Part shown: in pieces, positions 23,490 through 37,087 of the stretch
Position numbering within the stretch: the stretch's first letter is position 1
Layout: each line of letters begins with the position of its first letter
Notes under the pieces: generated by a model
Told to the model about the DNA's origin: nothing
Database searches by the model: none
Seen by the model: the letters and a program-made list of their open reading frames with translations, nothing else
Source: Carallia brachiata
Taxonomy: Eukaryota; Streptophyta; Magnoliopsida; Malpighiales; Rhizophoraceae
Reading direction: 5' to 3'
Assembly: GCA_021464245.1 (NCBI GenBank)
Contig: JADCRB010000154.1
Coordinates: 103,696-167,695, forward strand
Length of the DNA stretch: 64,000 nucleotides
Position numbers and translations under genes: made by a program

Positions 23490-25900
23490 CAAATGTGAGT
23501 GGGGTTGCTAGAAGAGTTCTTCACCAATGGAATAAGAAGCACCCAACTTAGCTAATAGATCAACATGTGAGTTCTCCTTCCTCAATAAATGCGGCAAATC
23601 AACTCACTAGGTTCTATTTTTTTAGCTTAAAAATATCAGTTAGTAGTACAGATAACGGTGAGACACATCCACCCGATTGAATATCAATTGTAACGCCTCA
23701 AGAGAGTCATATTTTAAAAGAATAAGTTAATAGTCAAAGTTCTAAGAATATTCAAGAACTTACCAAAGGCCCATTAGCTCAACAATCATTTTTATACTAT
23801 GTCCAAATGAGCCCATGAACCACCCCTCCAAGTACCAAATTTATCATGTGATAGATCACCAAATTTGGCTTTACCTCTATGCAGTACCGTTCATATGAAC
23901 ACCTATATAAAGGGGAGTTTCCTAGAAACTAAGTGAATTTGCAACAAATCGAACACATCATCTATTACAAAGCTAGAACACACATCTATAAAGACCAGCA
24001 AGTGAATAAGAACTGCATACCTTGATTATTGAGAAAATTCAAGTCAATTGTGGAACACAAAAATCTATGAAGCCATTCTTCTAAAATAGAAAAGAAAAAG
24101 AATGTTAAAGCACCACTTGAGAATCAACTCATCCATACACGACGAGCCAAGTAACAATCTTTCAAATGTGGATAATATCCTCAGAAGTACCATCACATTT
24201 GGAGCACAATGAACTATTACACAAGCCCTTACAAAACTATTAAGCATTCAAAAATAACTTACAATAAGCTATATAAAAGTTATATACTTTTGAGGTATTT
24301 TTAGCTTTTACAAACTAGACCAAACCCTACCCATATCACTAGAATGTTGCCTCTTGTTAACTATTGATAGCCTAAGCTTGTTGAAAAAAAAAACCATTAG
24401 AGTTAACTGATTGTGTCACACCATCAACTCCCATCAAATGGTAAGGAAGAGGAATTGAGATAATTATCTTAACTATTTCTAGTGGTAATGGACTTTGAAT
24501 CTTGTTGAAGTGTAAGATATAAGTCTCATATTAGAAAGGAACGAATGAGTAGAACAACATATAAGTGTGGCTAGAAAACCCATAACCAAAGCCTTAAAGT
24601 TTTTGGTAAGATGTATTGTCTAAAAGTTCATTTAGTGTTATTTGCTTCCTCTCTCTTGTAATCTATCTAAATTATTGGGCCCTACACTTCTAAAAATCTT
24701 TACATGGTATCAAAGCTCGAATCTCATTGCCCCTCACATATATCAATTAATTAATTGTGAACTTCTACAAGCCTAAAAAAGTCTTATTTGTTCACGTGTC
24801 TATCCCAAGTGAATTGGGCTTTTGCGTGTGGGGGTGTGTTGAAATACAAGATATAAGTCCCATATTTAAAGAGAAAGAAGGAGTAAAATAACATATAAGT
24901 GTAGTTAAAAAACTCATAACCTAAATTTTAAGGATTTGGGTAAAATGTAGTATTTGAAATCTTATTTAGTGTTGCTTGCTTCCTCTTTCCGGTAATCTAT
25001 CTAAGTTATTGGGCTCTACGCTTCAACAAATATTTACAAATCTGATCCAACTACTATTGCACATTGTTAATAACAAGACTCATTAGGAAAGGTTATTTAT
25101 TGGACTGAATAAATAGAACCATGGAAGACAGAATATATGAGTAAGCCCAATTGTCAAACCAAAAAGAAGCCATAAGTTCCTAAGCCAACAACTAACTTCA
25201 AATCCTTCTTTAAGAGCATCAAATCTCTTAGACATAGCCCTCCAAGTGAGCCATGTTAAGTGAGAAAATGGAAAAGTCCTCATCCAAATGAATCAAATAC
25301 TTACTCCAAAATACAAACACTCATACTCCAAAGTATAAATACCCAAACTTTATTATTATGTCAGAGTAATTCCCAATATAACTTACCAAATAAGGTCATA
25401 TTATTTGCCCTAATTTGCGGTTAAATAAGGTACTATCTTTTTTTGGAGGAGCTACTGCACATCAATCAACCAACTGAGCACTGCTTTTTCAAAATTAGAA
25501 GCTCAGAGTAATTATTGAGTGATCCTATCAAGCTCATCAAATATAAAACTTGGCAACCATGCCATTTGCATAACATAAATTGGAATGAATGATAAATAGC
25601 TGTGGGCTAGCATAACCTAACCAACCATGTTTGAAATATTAGACTTCTAGGTACATATTCATTATCAAATTGTATCAATAATAAAGCCATAGATAGCTTG
25701 TGTGATGGCCGGCCATGAAAGAGAGGCACCCTAAGATATTGGCCAAGGTCATTAATGAAGGAAAAGTTAGATAATTGCTCCATGTATAGAATAAACAAAT
25801 CAGAAGATAGTGGATCTCATTGCCTCAACCCCCTTGTAGTGAAGTTGCTTTGACTTGATCAAATTGCTATACTAATCTTCATAGTTGATTATTAGCTAGG
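23490..25900 (-). pseudogene. LINE (L1-type) ORF2 3' half, split by a TRIM
   Basis: On the minus strand, upstream to downstream: RGLRQxDPLSxDLFILYMEQLS (about 25850-25770), the RT C-terminal block LGQYLRVPLFHGRPSHK (about 25745-25690), a zf-RVT block with a CSKCDGTSEDIIH-type reading (about 24205-24130), and an RNase H C-terminus with LRKENSHVDLLAKLGAS (about 23590-23520). The order is that of plant L1 ORF2. Stops and frameshifts are numerous. A complete TRIM (24503-25038) lies between the RT end and the zinc finger. Sequence up to about 26090 may be further RT, but it is too diverged to be sure. Confidence 0.8.
24503..25038 (+). mobile_element. Complete TRIM (terminal-repeat retrotransposon in miniature)
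   Basis: Two 202-bp LTRs (24503-24704 and 24837-25038), both TGTTGAA...TTTACA, flank a 132-bp interior. The PBS TGGTATCAAAGCTC (24705-24718), the initiator-Met type, abuts the 5' LTR. A purine-rich GTGTGGGGGTG precedes the 3' LTR. The flanking duplication AATCT (24498-24502 and 25039-25043) is perfect. The interior has no ORF. The LTRs are clearly diverged, so the insertion is not recent. Confidence 0.92.
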
Positions 25901-26099
25901 TTACAAGTGCAAACCACACGTGAATAAATTGAAGTACATTACTTAGATTGGGAACATAAATTTTTGCTCAGATGAAAGGTGATTGATTCAAACTTAGCTA
26001 AACAATGAGAAATTATGTGGAAGCCTTTTGAAGATTGACTCCTAATTAAATGGAAGTCTATTGCAACTACTAAGGTTCATTTGTAAGAAATGCTGTTAG

Positions 26100-28840
26100 G
26101 AAATCATGCGTGGAAAAACATATAATAACAAATGTTTGGGAATATTGCAATGATTTTTTTTTTTCACAATGATCCAAAAACTAACTACAATAGTTCAAAA
26201 ACTTTTACAATATTCCAAAGACTAATTAGTTTGCACGACAATAATTTTTCCACCTAGACTAGTTCAACGTGAGACAGAGAATAGAACAATACTGTTGGCC
26301 TTATGGTACAAGCTACACATCCTAAAAGATCTTATTTTGTTTAATATACCTAACAACTAATATGTGCAGTTGCAACAAGCTACTGATTAGTTTTGGAGGC
26401 AGAACACGATACATCCTCCTCGTAGTAAGAAATTGCCTCACTTATAAGTTAGAAACTTAAAATGAATATGTGCTCCTCGCTTATAATTTTTCTTCGGGAT
26501 CTTTGAAATCACTATTCTCCCAACCAGACGAACCCGTAATATAATTCTTCATTCTACAAGATCAAATTGCCTCGCTTGATTTTCATAGATCCATGGCAAG
26601 TAAAAAAATTTGTAACCCATAGAATCTAACCAGTTTAAGGATATCAGATTTTTGTATAGCTTTGGGACATATGTCTTTTTTTTTTTTTTACACAAGCTTT
26701 GGGACATATGTCACACCACCTAAAATATGTATAGCTCCAACAAACAATTTTATTTTTCTATCCTGAGTCCTTTTCTTTCATAAGTAGAACCATCACTGAG
26801 TGATATTGTGTCAACTATTTGTTTTTAAAAAATCTCAAAATCTTCTTCTTAGATCTAACATGCAAGGAACATCTTGAATATAATATTCAATCACAAGGTG
26901 ACTGTGAGAACATCACTATTCCTTACTAGGTTCAAAGAATACTTATCATCATCATTTTGCCTTAACACACTGTCACTCTTTTTCCAATGAAGGCAATCTT
27001 GTTTGACATGACCATATTCTTTACAAGAGTCACATTGCACGCCTTTTCCTTTGAGTCAAGATCTGGACTGCTTCTCTTAGATCTTTGACCAAACTGACCT
27101 TCCTAATTCCCCCTATGTATGAGAAGTACCAATCCTTTTTCTTCTTCCGTACCGAATTTTTTGTGGATATGTTGAGACAACAATGCTCCCTACACCTGCT
27201 CCAAATTCATTGTATCTTTTTCATACAATAAAGTAATAATTAAACTATTAAATGAATCAAAAAGTAAAATAAAAAGTAGAAAGCCCTTATCTTTTTTTTT
27301 TTCCCGATAATTACATTAACCTTTTGTAGTTGATCTAAACTATTATTAAAGACACTGATGTGTTCGAACAAAATTGTACCTTTTTCTATCTTCAGCTAGT
27401 AAAGTTGTCCTTTTAGATGCAGTTTGTCGGCCAAACCCTTAGCTTGGTAGAGACTTTCTAACTTTTACCATCATGTCAATGCAAAATCTATGTCCAGGAC
27501 AATGCTAACAATATTATCCATAATAAAGAGTTAAACCGTACTGATACACTGCAATTTCAACTCTTCTCACTCGCCAACTCTAACTTTTGCTTTGCTCACC
27601 TTTCTCGCCTTCCAAGGATGCTGCCAAGCCGTGTTGAATGATTATGTCCATTATTTGTCTTTGTCAGAGGGTAAAGTTTCCCTTTTTATCAAATTGATCC
27701 ACAAAAAAAATTGCATAGGATCTTTGTTATCTTCGTATGTAAAAAAAAAAATTAAGAACTCAACATAAGCAAACTACTTCTCTGATAACACTTGTTGGGG
27801 GAATATGAGTGTCCAAAACTAGAGAGAAATCTGAGTATAGTCCAAGTAAGTAACAGTTTCATGAGTTTGATACAACACATTAACCCAAAAACTTTAAGTG
27901 TTAGGTTTATAGGTCTTTTTTTTTTTACTTATAAACTCCTTATTTCTCCTTATAAACACTACATCTTAAACTCTTTTTTACTCAGGTCTTAACCCAAAAC
28001 CTTAAAGTGTTAGGTTTATAGGTCTTTTTTACTTATAAACATCTTATTTCTCTCCTTCAAGTATGAGTCTCTTCTACGTCGAGTTTGCTCTCCTTGGACG
28101 TGCAAAGAGCCAATTACCACACTACCAAGCTACTTTGCGAGCTTCGCCTAATCTTGGAGTGTCTGAATGTTCCAAGGGCCATGCTTGAGCCACAAGTGCT
28201 ACCACCTCTTCTATTGGAGTCACGTCTTACTATACCTGTTGGGCTTGCTCCTATAGAGTGTAATCAATCTGTTCCTTCCTTGTGGTGGCAGTAGTTATAG
28301 TGAACATCTTATGTTCGTACTTGTTCCTCGTCAAACTATCAGCTTTGATACCACTTTTGGAAATAAGGTGGGAAAAAGGGGAATCAAATACTCAATTTGA
28401 ACATGTACTCACATTGATTGATTACAATGAAAAAATTAAATAAACAAAATAATGAGTACACTAAGAACAAACATAAGATTTATGTGTTTTGGAAACTTGC
28501 CTATGTGCACAGAAAGACACATATTCTTATTATGTGAAAAAATTTGGACAAATATTATACTTGTGTTTAATAACGAAACATGAGCATGGAGCCCTTGTAC
28601 ACCCTTTACATAAACTCAAGAGCACACACAAGATCAAGTTCTTTCGCATGATCTCTCTTTTACCTCTCTAACTCGCTGCTCTCACACATCTCTTTACACC
28701 CAAACTCACTACTTAAAGAAACACGAAGGGGATCATAAAAAGGCAAATTCTTAGGCTTAAAGCATTAAATTTTTCAATTTTCCAGAATAGTTCAAAGACT
28801 TTAACAATATTCTAAAAATAAATCAATATTGACTACAACA
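26100..28840 (-). pseudogene. Decayed Copia retrotransposon (gag and start of protease)
   Basis: On the minus strand, from right to left: a PBS-like TGGTATCAAAGC (28353-28342); gag blocks such as ASLEGEKGEQ, an LADKLHLKxQL-type block and QxxHIxVFNNSLDQLQKVNVI (about 27700-27230); a CX2CX4HX4C zinc knuckle CDSCKEYGHVKQDC (about 27036-26994); and a protease-proximal block with LVRFYG/NWLDSMGYKFF-type readings (about 26640-26560). Frameshifts and stops are frequent, and integrase/RT are missing. A shared segment (atagttcaaagactttaaca near 28790; atagttcaaaaacttttaca near 26190) suggests remnants of both LTRs. Confidence 0.75.
27881..28060 (+). repeat. Imperfect ~70-bp tandem duplication in the Copia leader
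   Basis: TTAAGTGTTAGGTTTATAGG occurs at about 27894 and AAAGTGTTAGGTTTATAGG at about 28005, each followed by a T-tract, ACTTATAAAC and TTATTTCTCC. The copies lie about 110 bp apart in the untranslated leader of the minus-strand Copia remnant. Confidence 0.6.
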
Positions 28841-29425
28841 AATGCTATGTATGACAAGCAAAACTGGTGAGCATTATAATCGAAGAAAAAATTGTAATCA
28901 TCTGAATTATAACATATAATTTGAAATTATAGTGCATATTTCGTGTCTATTTCATTTCATGGTTTGTTTCCCTTTTTCATTGGAAGGTATGGCTTGCACG
29001 CACTGTTCATAAAACGAGCAAAGACATTTCTGGTGCTAGCTAGTATATATCTATTTGGACTTCCTAGCAAGATCAAGCCAAGAACATTAATTAAAATAAA
29101 AAAAGAGAATCCTTGTCGGTGGAAGTACAAGCAGCACACAGAATGGAGAATTGAACCCTTCAAACAAGAGCAATTCAAATAAATCAAATTGTAGATGAAA
29201 ATTTAGAGTACTTATAATAAGATAAATTGTGGTCGATTTATCTATTCATAACAAAATCGAGATCGGTGTTGTGTGGCTTGTTTTGAGTGATAGCTGTACA
29301 TACATTCTCATCAAGTTGTCATCTTAACTTGCCTCTAAATTATTTTGATAATGTAATATGAGTATGCATTATTTTTTGAGATAGAATAATAATTTATGAT
29401 AAAATAAATATATAAATTTATCGAC
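28841..29425. other. Intergenic DNA, no supported feature
   Basis: There are overlapping open frames of 76-79 codons on both strands around 28943-29187. Neither has splice context or family resemblance. Confidence 0.4.
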
Positions 29426-29429
29426 GAGA

Positions 29430-30200
29430 TTTTTTTTTTTTTTTGACCGGTAGTTACAATAGATCATATCATTAAAATATGAGAAACATACACAGACAGG
29501 GCCCAAAAGACACTACATACAAGAGGCCCAAGCAGCCCAAACACAACCCTATAGGCCCAAAGGGGAAATTCCAGGCATAAGACTTAGCAGGACTTAAGAA
29601 AACTCAAGCCCAAAGCCCAAGCAAAATCCGGTCCACAGGCCTAAAGGCAAAACTGCCCAAAACCTCTTCACAGCTCCTTCCTGCAACCAAGGAGGAGCCG
29701 GCACCGATGGATCCCGATGAGAGTAACGCAACCAAATGGCAGCAACTCACCTTCATGTTACAACAAATCATCGATAGCCACCTAAAGTTGCTGTGGATCC
29801 CACCTGAAACACCTGGCGATAGATAGTAACACGCTGATGGTACAACCCTCACCTATAACACAACCCGCATAAGCCAAAGGAACGCCGGAGTCAGCGGATC
29901 TCCCTCCACTATACACGGCCCGCCTGGAAACAGCAAAAAGAAACCTCCCCCACCCTCATGCCGGTCACAAAGACGACCGAGAAAGGCAGGGAAGAAGAGG
30001 TGCCCATGCCCAAAGACCACTAGTAGACGGAGAAACAAAACCCACCCCCAACCACTGAGAGGTGAGAAAAACCAACAAAAAGAGACAACAACGACCACAG
30101 AGGACCGATCAAGCTTCAAAACGAAGCACAAACCAGAAAGTGTCTCTGGGCACTCGTTGGCAAACACAGTAGACATTTTTGGCCAAGCTTCAAAATGTGC
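29430..30200 (-). mobile_element. Poly(A)-tailed retroposon (LINE 3' end or non-autonomous derivative)
   Basis: On the minus strand a GC-richer transcript-like sequence ends ...gtaactaccggtc followed by an A-tract (seen as T at 29429-29445). The 3' portion repeats gggcct/gggcctatagg-type motifs (29495-29560). The upstream part (29600-30190) is open in pieces but gives no RT or RNase H motif, so I see only the non-coding 3' portion of a LINE or a non-autonomous derivative. A target-site duplication was not identified. Confidence 0.55.
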
Positions 30201-30234
30201 GCATGGTGATATTGACTTTTCTTTTACTAAAAAT

Positions 30235-30504
30235 TTAAAAAAAAAATGCTCTGTACCCAGCAAATTCTAAAGGAGAAGTGGTACATAAGCAAATGATTAG
30301 GAAACTTATAACTCCGAGAATTTGTTCCGTACAGTTGGGCATTCGAAATTTCATATTTGGAAGCCCCTTCCCCGTTAGGTTCATTGTTGCGTCAATACTT
30401 AGTAGGGCATACAAATTTCTTTTTAGACTAACCAATTCCAACGCCAACCATTTTCTATTCAAACTATTAAAGCCAATGCTTCCGAACAACCCTGTAAATG
30501 CCAA
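30235..30504 (-). other. Unidentified open frame, possible gene fragment
   Basis: An 89-codon minus-strand frame (non-ATG start) includes NRKWLALELVSLKRNLYALL and PNMKFRMPNCTEQI, which look protein-like rather than random. I do not recognise the family. No promoter, intron or neighbouring exon could be fixed, so a captured or decayed exon is the likely reading. Confidence 0.2.
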
Positions 30505-30599
30505 ATGGGATGCACATACCCTATCCTATGTCCCAATAACAGGATGGTGGACCTTCAATCAATGCTGCAAATTTTTTTGTTGGATATGAATTAGATACA

Positions 30600-33500
30600 G
30601 TGAAGAAAATCATTCTTCGATTTTCTTGATCTGTGAGTTTATTAAGTTCCTTATCCACATTAGCCTCAATGTTAGTTTATACATACCACACTACGTCATT
30701 GATATTTTCTTCCTTTTGTTTTTTTTTTGTACGTGTTACACGTAGTGGCAATTCCTTTTTGCAAGGTAATAGCTCCCTTAGAATGCTTATTAACACTTAC
30801 CTTTAAGAAAAATTGGCACTATAGTCATCTTTAGTATTTTAGTATTTTGTGATACGTACTCTTTGAATCCTTGACCTGAATTATGGTAAGGTCAGCATAT
30901 TGCCATCAAGGCAACTGGAGGGTCTAAGTTATTTTCAATATTAAAATTTTGAGTTTAAGTCTCAATTAAAATTAATTAATTAAAAGACATATTTTTTAAA
31001 AAAGGACAATTATAGGTCTTTACATAAATTTGGGATGAACTCATTGACATATTTCCCTACATCTGTGGCATTCGTAAGATTATGGATGTAACTAAAATAT
31101 TTTTTTAGGTTTTAGACTCTAGTATCCAGACATTGTATTTGTCTCTAACTAATTCAGTTTGAATTTTTATTGAACTCTTTACAAAGAGGAATTCTCCAAC
31201 GCCGTTTATTCTATTTACAAAACTTGAACCCAAAACCTAGTTTAAGGAGATGTAACTAAAATATGCAATAACCTTTTTTATACCAAAATATGAATATATT
31301 AAATGCAACTAAACTGTGATTTACTAACTTTACTGTTTGATTTTGAAATGTTACATTCAAAAGAGAGCGCACGGCAAGGAAGTAGAAGCTATAAGATAAA
31401 TGGGACCACAGCAGCATATTAGGTGTCATCTTTTGTCCCACATTTGTTTCTCCGTTCTTTTGATTTTGTTAGTAGAATTAGAATTTGAAATCTAAATTTA
31501 AAGTTAAAATTTCAATTAATTTTATCACTAAATTCTGTAAATTCTGTAATTAATGACTTTCCTTTTCCTTTTTTTTCTTTGAATTACACAATATTACAAG
31601 TTGATTTTCATGTGCAATATTAAGTTTATTAATAAAGATAAATATCACGAAAATTTCTTCACAAAATTTTATAAAAACTCATAAATTTTAGAATAATATT
31701 AAGTCTATTTAGAATTTAATTTTAACAAATAAAAATTAAAATACAAAAAAACTCTTTGTTACATCTAAAAAAAAATTAATTCGTGAAAAATTGTAAAAAA
31801 AGTGACCTTACCATGTATCACTATCCTAAGTCTATTGATCTAGTCAAAGGAAAATCATTCATATCAGAAGTATACAATTAAAATTTTTTTTTTTAAAAAG
31901 ATCTCATTGGAATCTAGCCTGAGAATTCTAATAGTAATAAAAAGGACAGCACAATTTGAAACCTTTTTTTTTTTTTTTGGCGTATGTAACTGTCCAAACA
32001 ACTTTACCATAAAAATCACATTGCTAGTGGTAATACAATATAGCTATTAGCCGAAATAATCCAGAGATTTTCCTTTTTGTTTTTTTTTTGGTGCCAAACA
32101 TTATGTTCCAATTTCAAATTCTGCACTTTATCGGTAATTGTGTTAAACTAATACCATTTCTTGTTTATAATGCAAGAACTTAACAATTACACGAAGAAGT
32201 TGTCCTATCAGTCGTCATCTACTTCACCGTCAAAGTGCAGGTGTCTTTCTTGGATGCCAGTTAGGTGAAAAAAAAATGCATTTCAATTTAGACTACGATA
32301 CTAGGCCAATTAGCACGATCAATCTAATGTTAACAAAAATATAAATTAAGCATAATGACGCAACTATAAATGTGCCATTGGAACAATTAAAAATCATAAA
32401 GGAACCGGGCAGTTGAGATTCTGGAAATCAAAACATTTGTGGGACAAGACATGTTCCCAATTTATGATTTGTTTCGATTTCAGATTGCAACATGGATTAA
32501 ATTTTGACACATTTCAAGTTAATGATGTTGACTAAGCCAACATATATACCTTTTAGGGAGTTAAAGCTTCTTTTAATTGTCACCAACCCCTTGTAATTTA
32601 GTGCCCCCTACTAATCCATTAGGTCTTGCCCGGTTAACTATGAAAAATGACCTGAAGTAGGACTTCCACTCCGATGTTATAAAAGCCATTATGTTATCCC
32701 TTTATGCCTCTCTCATCTCTTTCCATATATCATTCATAAGTTCAAAGAATCTGGAAGGGGATATTTTAGAGTTTAGCTCTAAATGTTATGAATCACAAAT
32801 ATATTTATTAAATAAATACATAGTGAAAATACAAAGTTTCAATTTTCAATTTTCAATTTATCGATCAAGTCCACTTCAGTCTTCATTTTTAATTTCATCA
32901 ATTGTCTTTATTTGTATGATCTATTAGTATTATAATTTGTTGGCAATAAATATAAATTATAATCACAAAAGACTAGACAAATTAAATTCTTTAATTTAAA
33001 TATTAATTATCTAATTAACAAATTCATATTCATTTGTCAAGATGGAGATTAGATATGTATCATGGCCACTTGTATGTTAAGGCACTGGATATGTCTCATT
33101 CATATTGTCATTGATTCCATCAATGATGAGATCGTAACTACTTCTTTTTTTTATATTTTTTGAGTCTTAGTGGATGGTCAAACCTATACAAAACCTATAC
33201 AAAAGGGAATAGGGGAGACGTGTGATAAGAGTCGAATTCCTAATCATATCCTTAGTTAATAAGGTCGATAACTACTTAAACTAATACTCAGAATTAGATC
33301 GTAACTTTTTATAAATCATAATTCCACTTTGCATATAGATTTCTTGACTCAATCCAATGTTGTCTCCCACAATCGTTGATTAAGACAACCCACATGTAAA
33401 ATCAAAGTATATTATTTTCTCTATGAAATTTATTAATAATATTAAATCTAAAAATCACTTACACGACTGTCTTTAGAGAAATTTTTTAGACATACAAATA

Positions 33501-36500
33501 ATATTTTATTTAAGAATTCTCCTAGCAAAATCAATTTGATAAACTTGTTCAGCTAATAAACATTCATATTTATGTTTAATTATTTCCATACGTTAGTTTA
33601 TGATATCAAAAATTTTCTTTATAAGAAAGAGATATAGCGCGCGTTAGTCTTATAACTTCATCAATGTCAATTTTTTATAACACATTGATCAGAAATATTT
33701 AAGAATAATATTTTGAATTAATAAGTACCTTAATTATACCTCATGATGATTATTTTTGTAACTTATATTCATTTCATGAAATTTACTTTAAGAATTTTTT
33801 TTATGTTCATGTCGTATATATAAATAATATTAAAAGTAAAAAATATCTTTAATTATTAATAATATGTGTAGAATATCAAATATATATTTGAAAGAGTAAC
33901 CTATGCATTCACCACAGGGAATATAAAATATGGCAGAATTATTAGCCAATTCCATGCCATGCCATTTCATTTTATTCCTTTTGTCCTGCTGAGGAATGGT
34001 AAATTCTTAGTTTTTAAAGCACAAAAATGGGCCATCATTGCTTCGTCGTATTACAACTGTAGTTGGCAGTAAAAGCAAGACAAAAAGCACAAACCTGAGA
34101 GCATAAAGAGCAACCAACAACCTGCATACAACTCCAGTACGGCAGCGATTCTAGTTCTTGTCTGCATTAGTTTACTTGTCACCCTTCTTTAGTAGGTTCC
34201 GTTATATAATCTGAGTAAATCACTCAAGAGAATGTTTGTAATTCAACAAATGAAAAATTTTACGTACGATTAAAAAAAATCATAAATTTTCTTATTTTAT
34301 ATTTTATCATTGTTATTACATAAATTATAGCAATTATTGCATTACGACCAACTATTAACACATCATTCATCGGAATTTTTACATTTATCCTTATTAATAA
34401 CTAGGCAATCGTTATTTGCTCTTGTAAGAATATCTTCCCCATATTATCAACGAAATTTTTGGGGATGGGTGGTGGGGGGCAAATGTAGCTCACCTTTCCC
34501 ATATCATACTATAAAATTAAATGATTTGAGCAAAGTAATTCAAAGGCTCGAGAACTCTTGCGATTCTTAACCGGGGCAAAGTAAACAAATCCGTATCCTC
34601 CACTATTATCCAAGAACCGCAATTTTGTGTGAAATGTCACTTACATGTTGTTTACTTTAATTTTTGAGCCTGCTGATTGTTATTCAACCTTTGACAATAG
34701 CATATATCGACATATTTATGGTGTATCAATAAACAAAATTGGTACATCTAAGAAATTATACTCAAGAATGCTGTACTCTACGTGTTGTAAGTTTGAGATT
34801 TATTAACACCGCGACTTGGCATGAAGAAGGTTTACACAGTAGTGGGTTCTCCTGTAAAGTAATTTAATGAGAATGACAACAGGTCAAAATCTGATCTCGA
34901 CTTATAAATTTAATAATTGATATATTCATAATACATCTTTTTCTTTATTATGAGAAAAAAAAATTATACCCAGATGGTACAAATAACTATAATGTGTAAT
35001 CATCAAATCATCACGTAAGTAAAATTTAATATTCTTTAACTTCTCAACGTAAAGAGTTATTTTAGTCTATGGTCATACTTGTGAACCTGACAAGGTCCTT
35101 TTTTGGCCTGCGTTCATGGTGCTTAGGCGGACAGAGACCTTGAATGCATGTATTAATAATGGAACTCTGTTTTCCACTAAAAAACAAAAGATAGAACTTA
35201 TCATGTGTTGAAGAGGAGGACACGTAAAACAATACAGAATCTTGGGCCCATATAGTTTAGATGGTTGCGATTAGTCTATGTTTGAGGTCAAAGTGTCTGG
35301 AAACATTTGAAAGCTTCCAAATGTTGCACGCCATGGCTCTATGCGGACAACATAGGTTCTTATGGTTCCTAACAAAATAATTGAGGAGGTGAATATTGTA
35401 TAGCACCTGTGCACAACTGTGGACTACCCAGCTAAAATAACAACAAAAGACAAGAAATTCAAACTAATGTTGGGGCCAAATAATAACAAACATTTTATAT
35501 CCCTATTGTTCCAGTTCCACTATCCCCCACAACAAGTGGATAAGAACGGGCTGCTTCGTTAATAAGAAGCCACGACGCACTATCCAAAAGGGGGGAAAAA
35601 CATCTTCACAAGAATGCCAACGTCCCAATGGAAAAAGACTGCTTTATGCAACCACCATGAACAACTATTGACGGCTCGTCCCCTTTTTTATCCCCCACTT
35701 TAACTCCGGCGGCGGGTCATATCAAACAGAGAAATGAATATAAAGTAAGGGTGCAAATTGTGAGCTGAATATTCGGATAAATTATAAAAGTGCAACCTAT
35801 TGTAAGCTCAGTGCCTCAAATATATATATATATATATATAAAAGAGGATTAAATTCATAAAAAAAAAGAAAGAAAGATAGATATGTGGTGAGAGTCAAAT
35901 TTTTTGCTATGTCTCTAGACAACAAAGTTTATAACTACTTAAATTAATATTTAAAGTCAATTTAATACAATAATATTCATAAAATATGAAATAATAAAAA
36001 TAAATACAACTTATCACTTTGTTAAGTAAAACTTGTTTTTTATAAAAAATAGACAAAAAAGAAATTCCCCGAGGACTTAAAAATTTTAGAAGAGAAAGGA
36101 CAGGAACAAGAAGAACAGGGGAAAGAAAAGACAATTACTGATGTTTTTACCATAGGGGAACAATGTGAAGTGTGGAAATTATGGTAAACATCACCTTCAG
36201 CCTTTAAATATGCTGTCAAAAATGCCAAAAAATGGTATCAAAATGATCCTCAAACCACCCCACCACTTGGCATACGTAATTATGAGAGATCCATTGAGAT
36301 GGAGCTCCTAATTGCACTATATATATAACCCAAACTAACGAAAGCGACATTCTACTTCCAGAAATTATTGGTTAAGAAGACCAAAGAAAGGTTTTGTGTT
36401 TGGATTAGTGCAATTATGCGCATACGAAAGCCAAAGTTTGGGGATTTTCAGGAGAGCACCATTGGCTACCATCTCAGTTTCATTGGATTTCCTTTGAGAT

Positions 36501-36770
36501 TAGGAAATGCAATGGACTAGCTTCACACCAGTGAGCAATAACTCTTTAAAATTCGCGGTCTCCAATTCGAAATATTTGTCAGAACTAATTAATCAATAAA
36601 ATAATGAATCCAAAGCACACCAAAATGTTCAGAATAGAAATGGGTATAAAGTCTAAGTTTATCTGAACAGAGGTGAAATGAAGCAAAAATTTTCCAGGAA
36701 CATCGAAATTGACTAGGAAGCCAAACTGAAAGACTGGGGCCTCCATTAAGTTTTAAAGTTTAAATGACGC
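30600..36770. other. Long AT-rich gene-poor interval
   Basis: No gene is supported. Two related short tracts end in ATAACTACTTAAA(C/T)TAATA (about 33260-33290 and 35925-35955), so they belong to one dispersed repeat. An AT microsatellite is at 35821-35840. Short ORFs at 32691-32927, 34337-34570 and 35907-36228 lack coding character. Confidence 0.45.
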
Positions 36771-37087
36771 GGAGTCAACCCGGTACGACCAAGTAGGCTG
36801 CAAGTGTCAGAATCGCGTGATCAACAAAGAAGAATACGTGACTCTTAAAAGTGAAAAAAGAAGAAAAAAAACGAAAACGAAATGACAAACACGATGTTGC
36901 ATTATTCCTTGTTTTCTCCTCAGAAGACGAAGACTGTACGTTCCAACATAGGCTAGTCTCAAAAGATAGAACAAAATTTAAAAAGCTACTATGATAAAAT
37001 CGACATAGATTTTTGGCTCCTGATATTCCTGCCCTCCCTATATTTTGCACCTCTCTCTCTTTTTTTTTAATAGTTGTTTTTTTTTTT

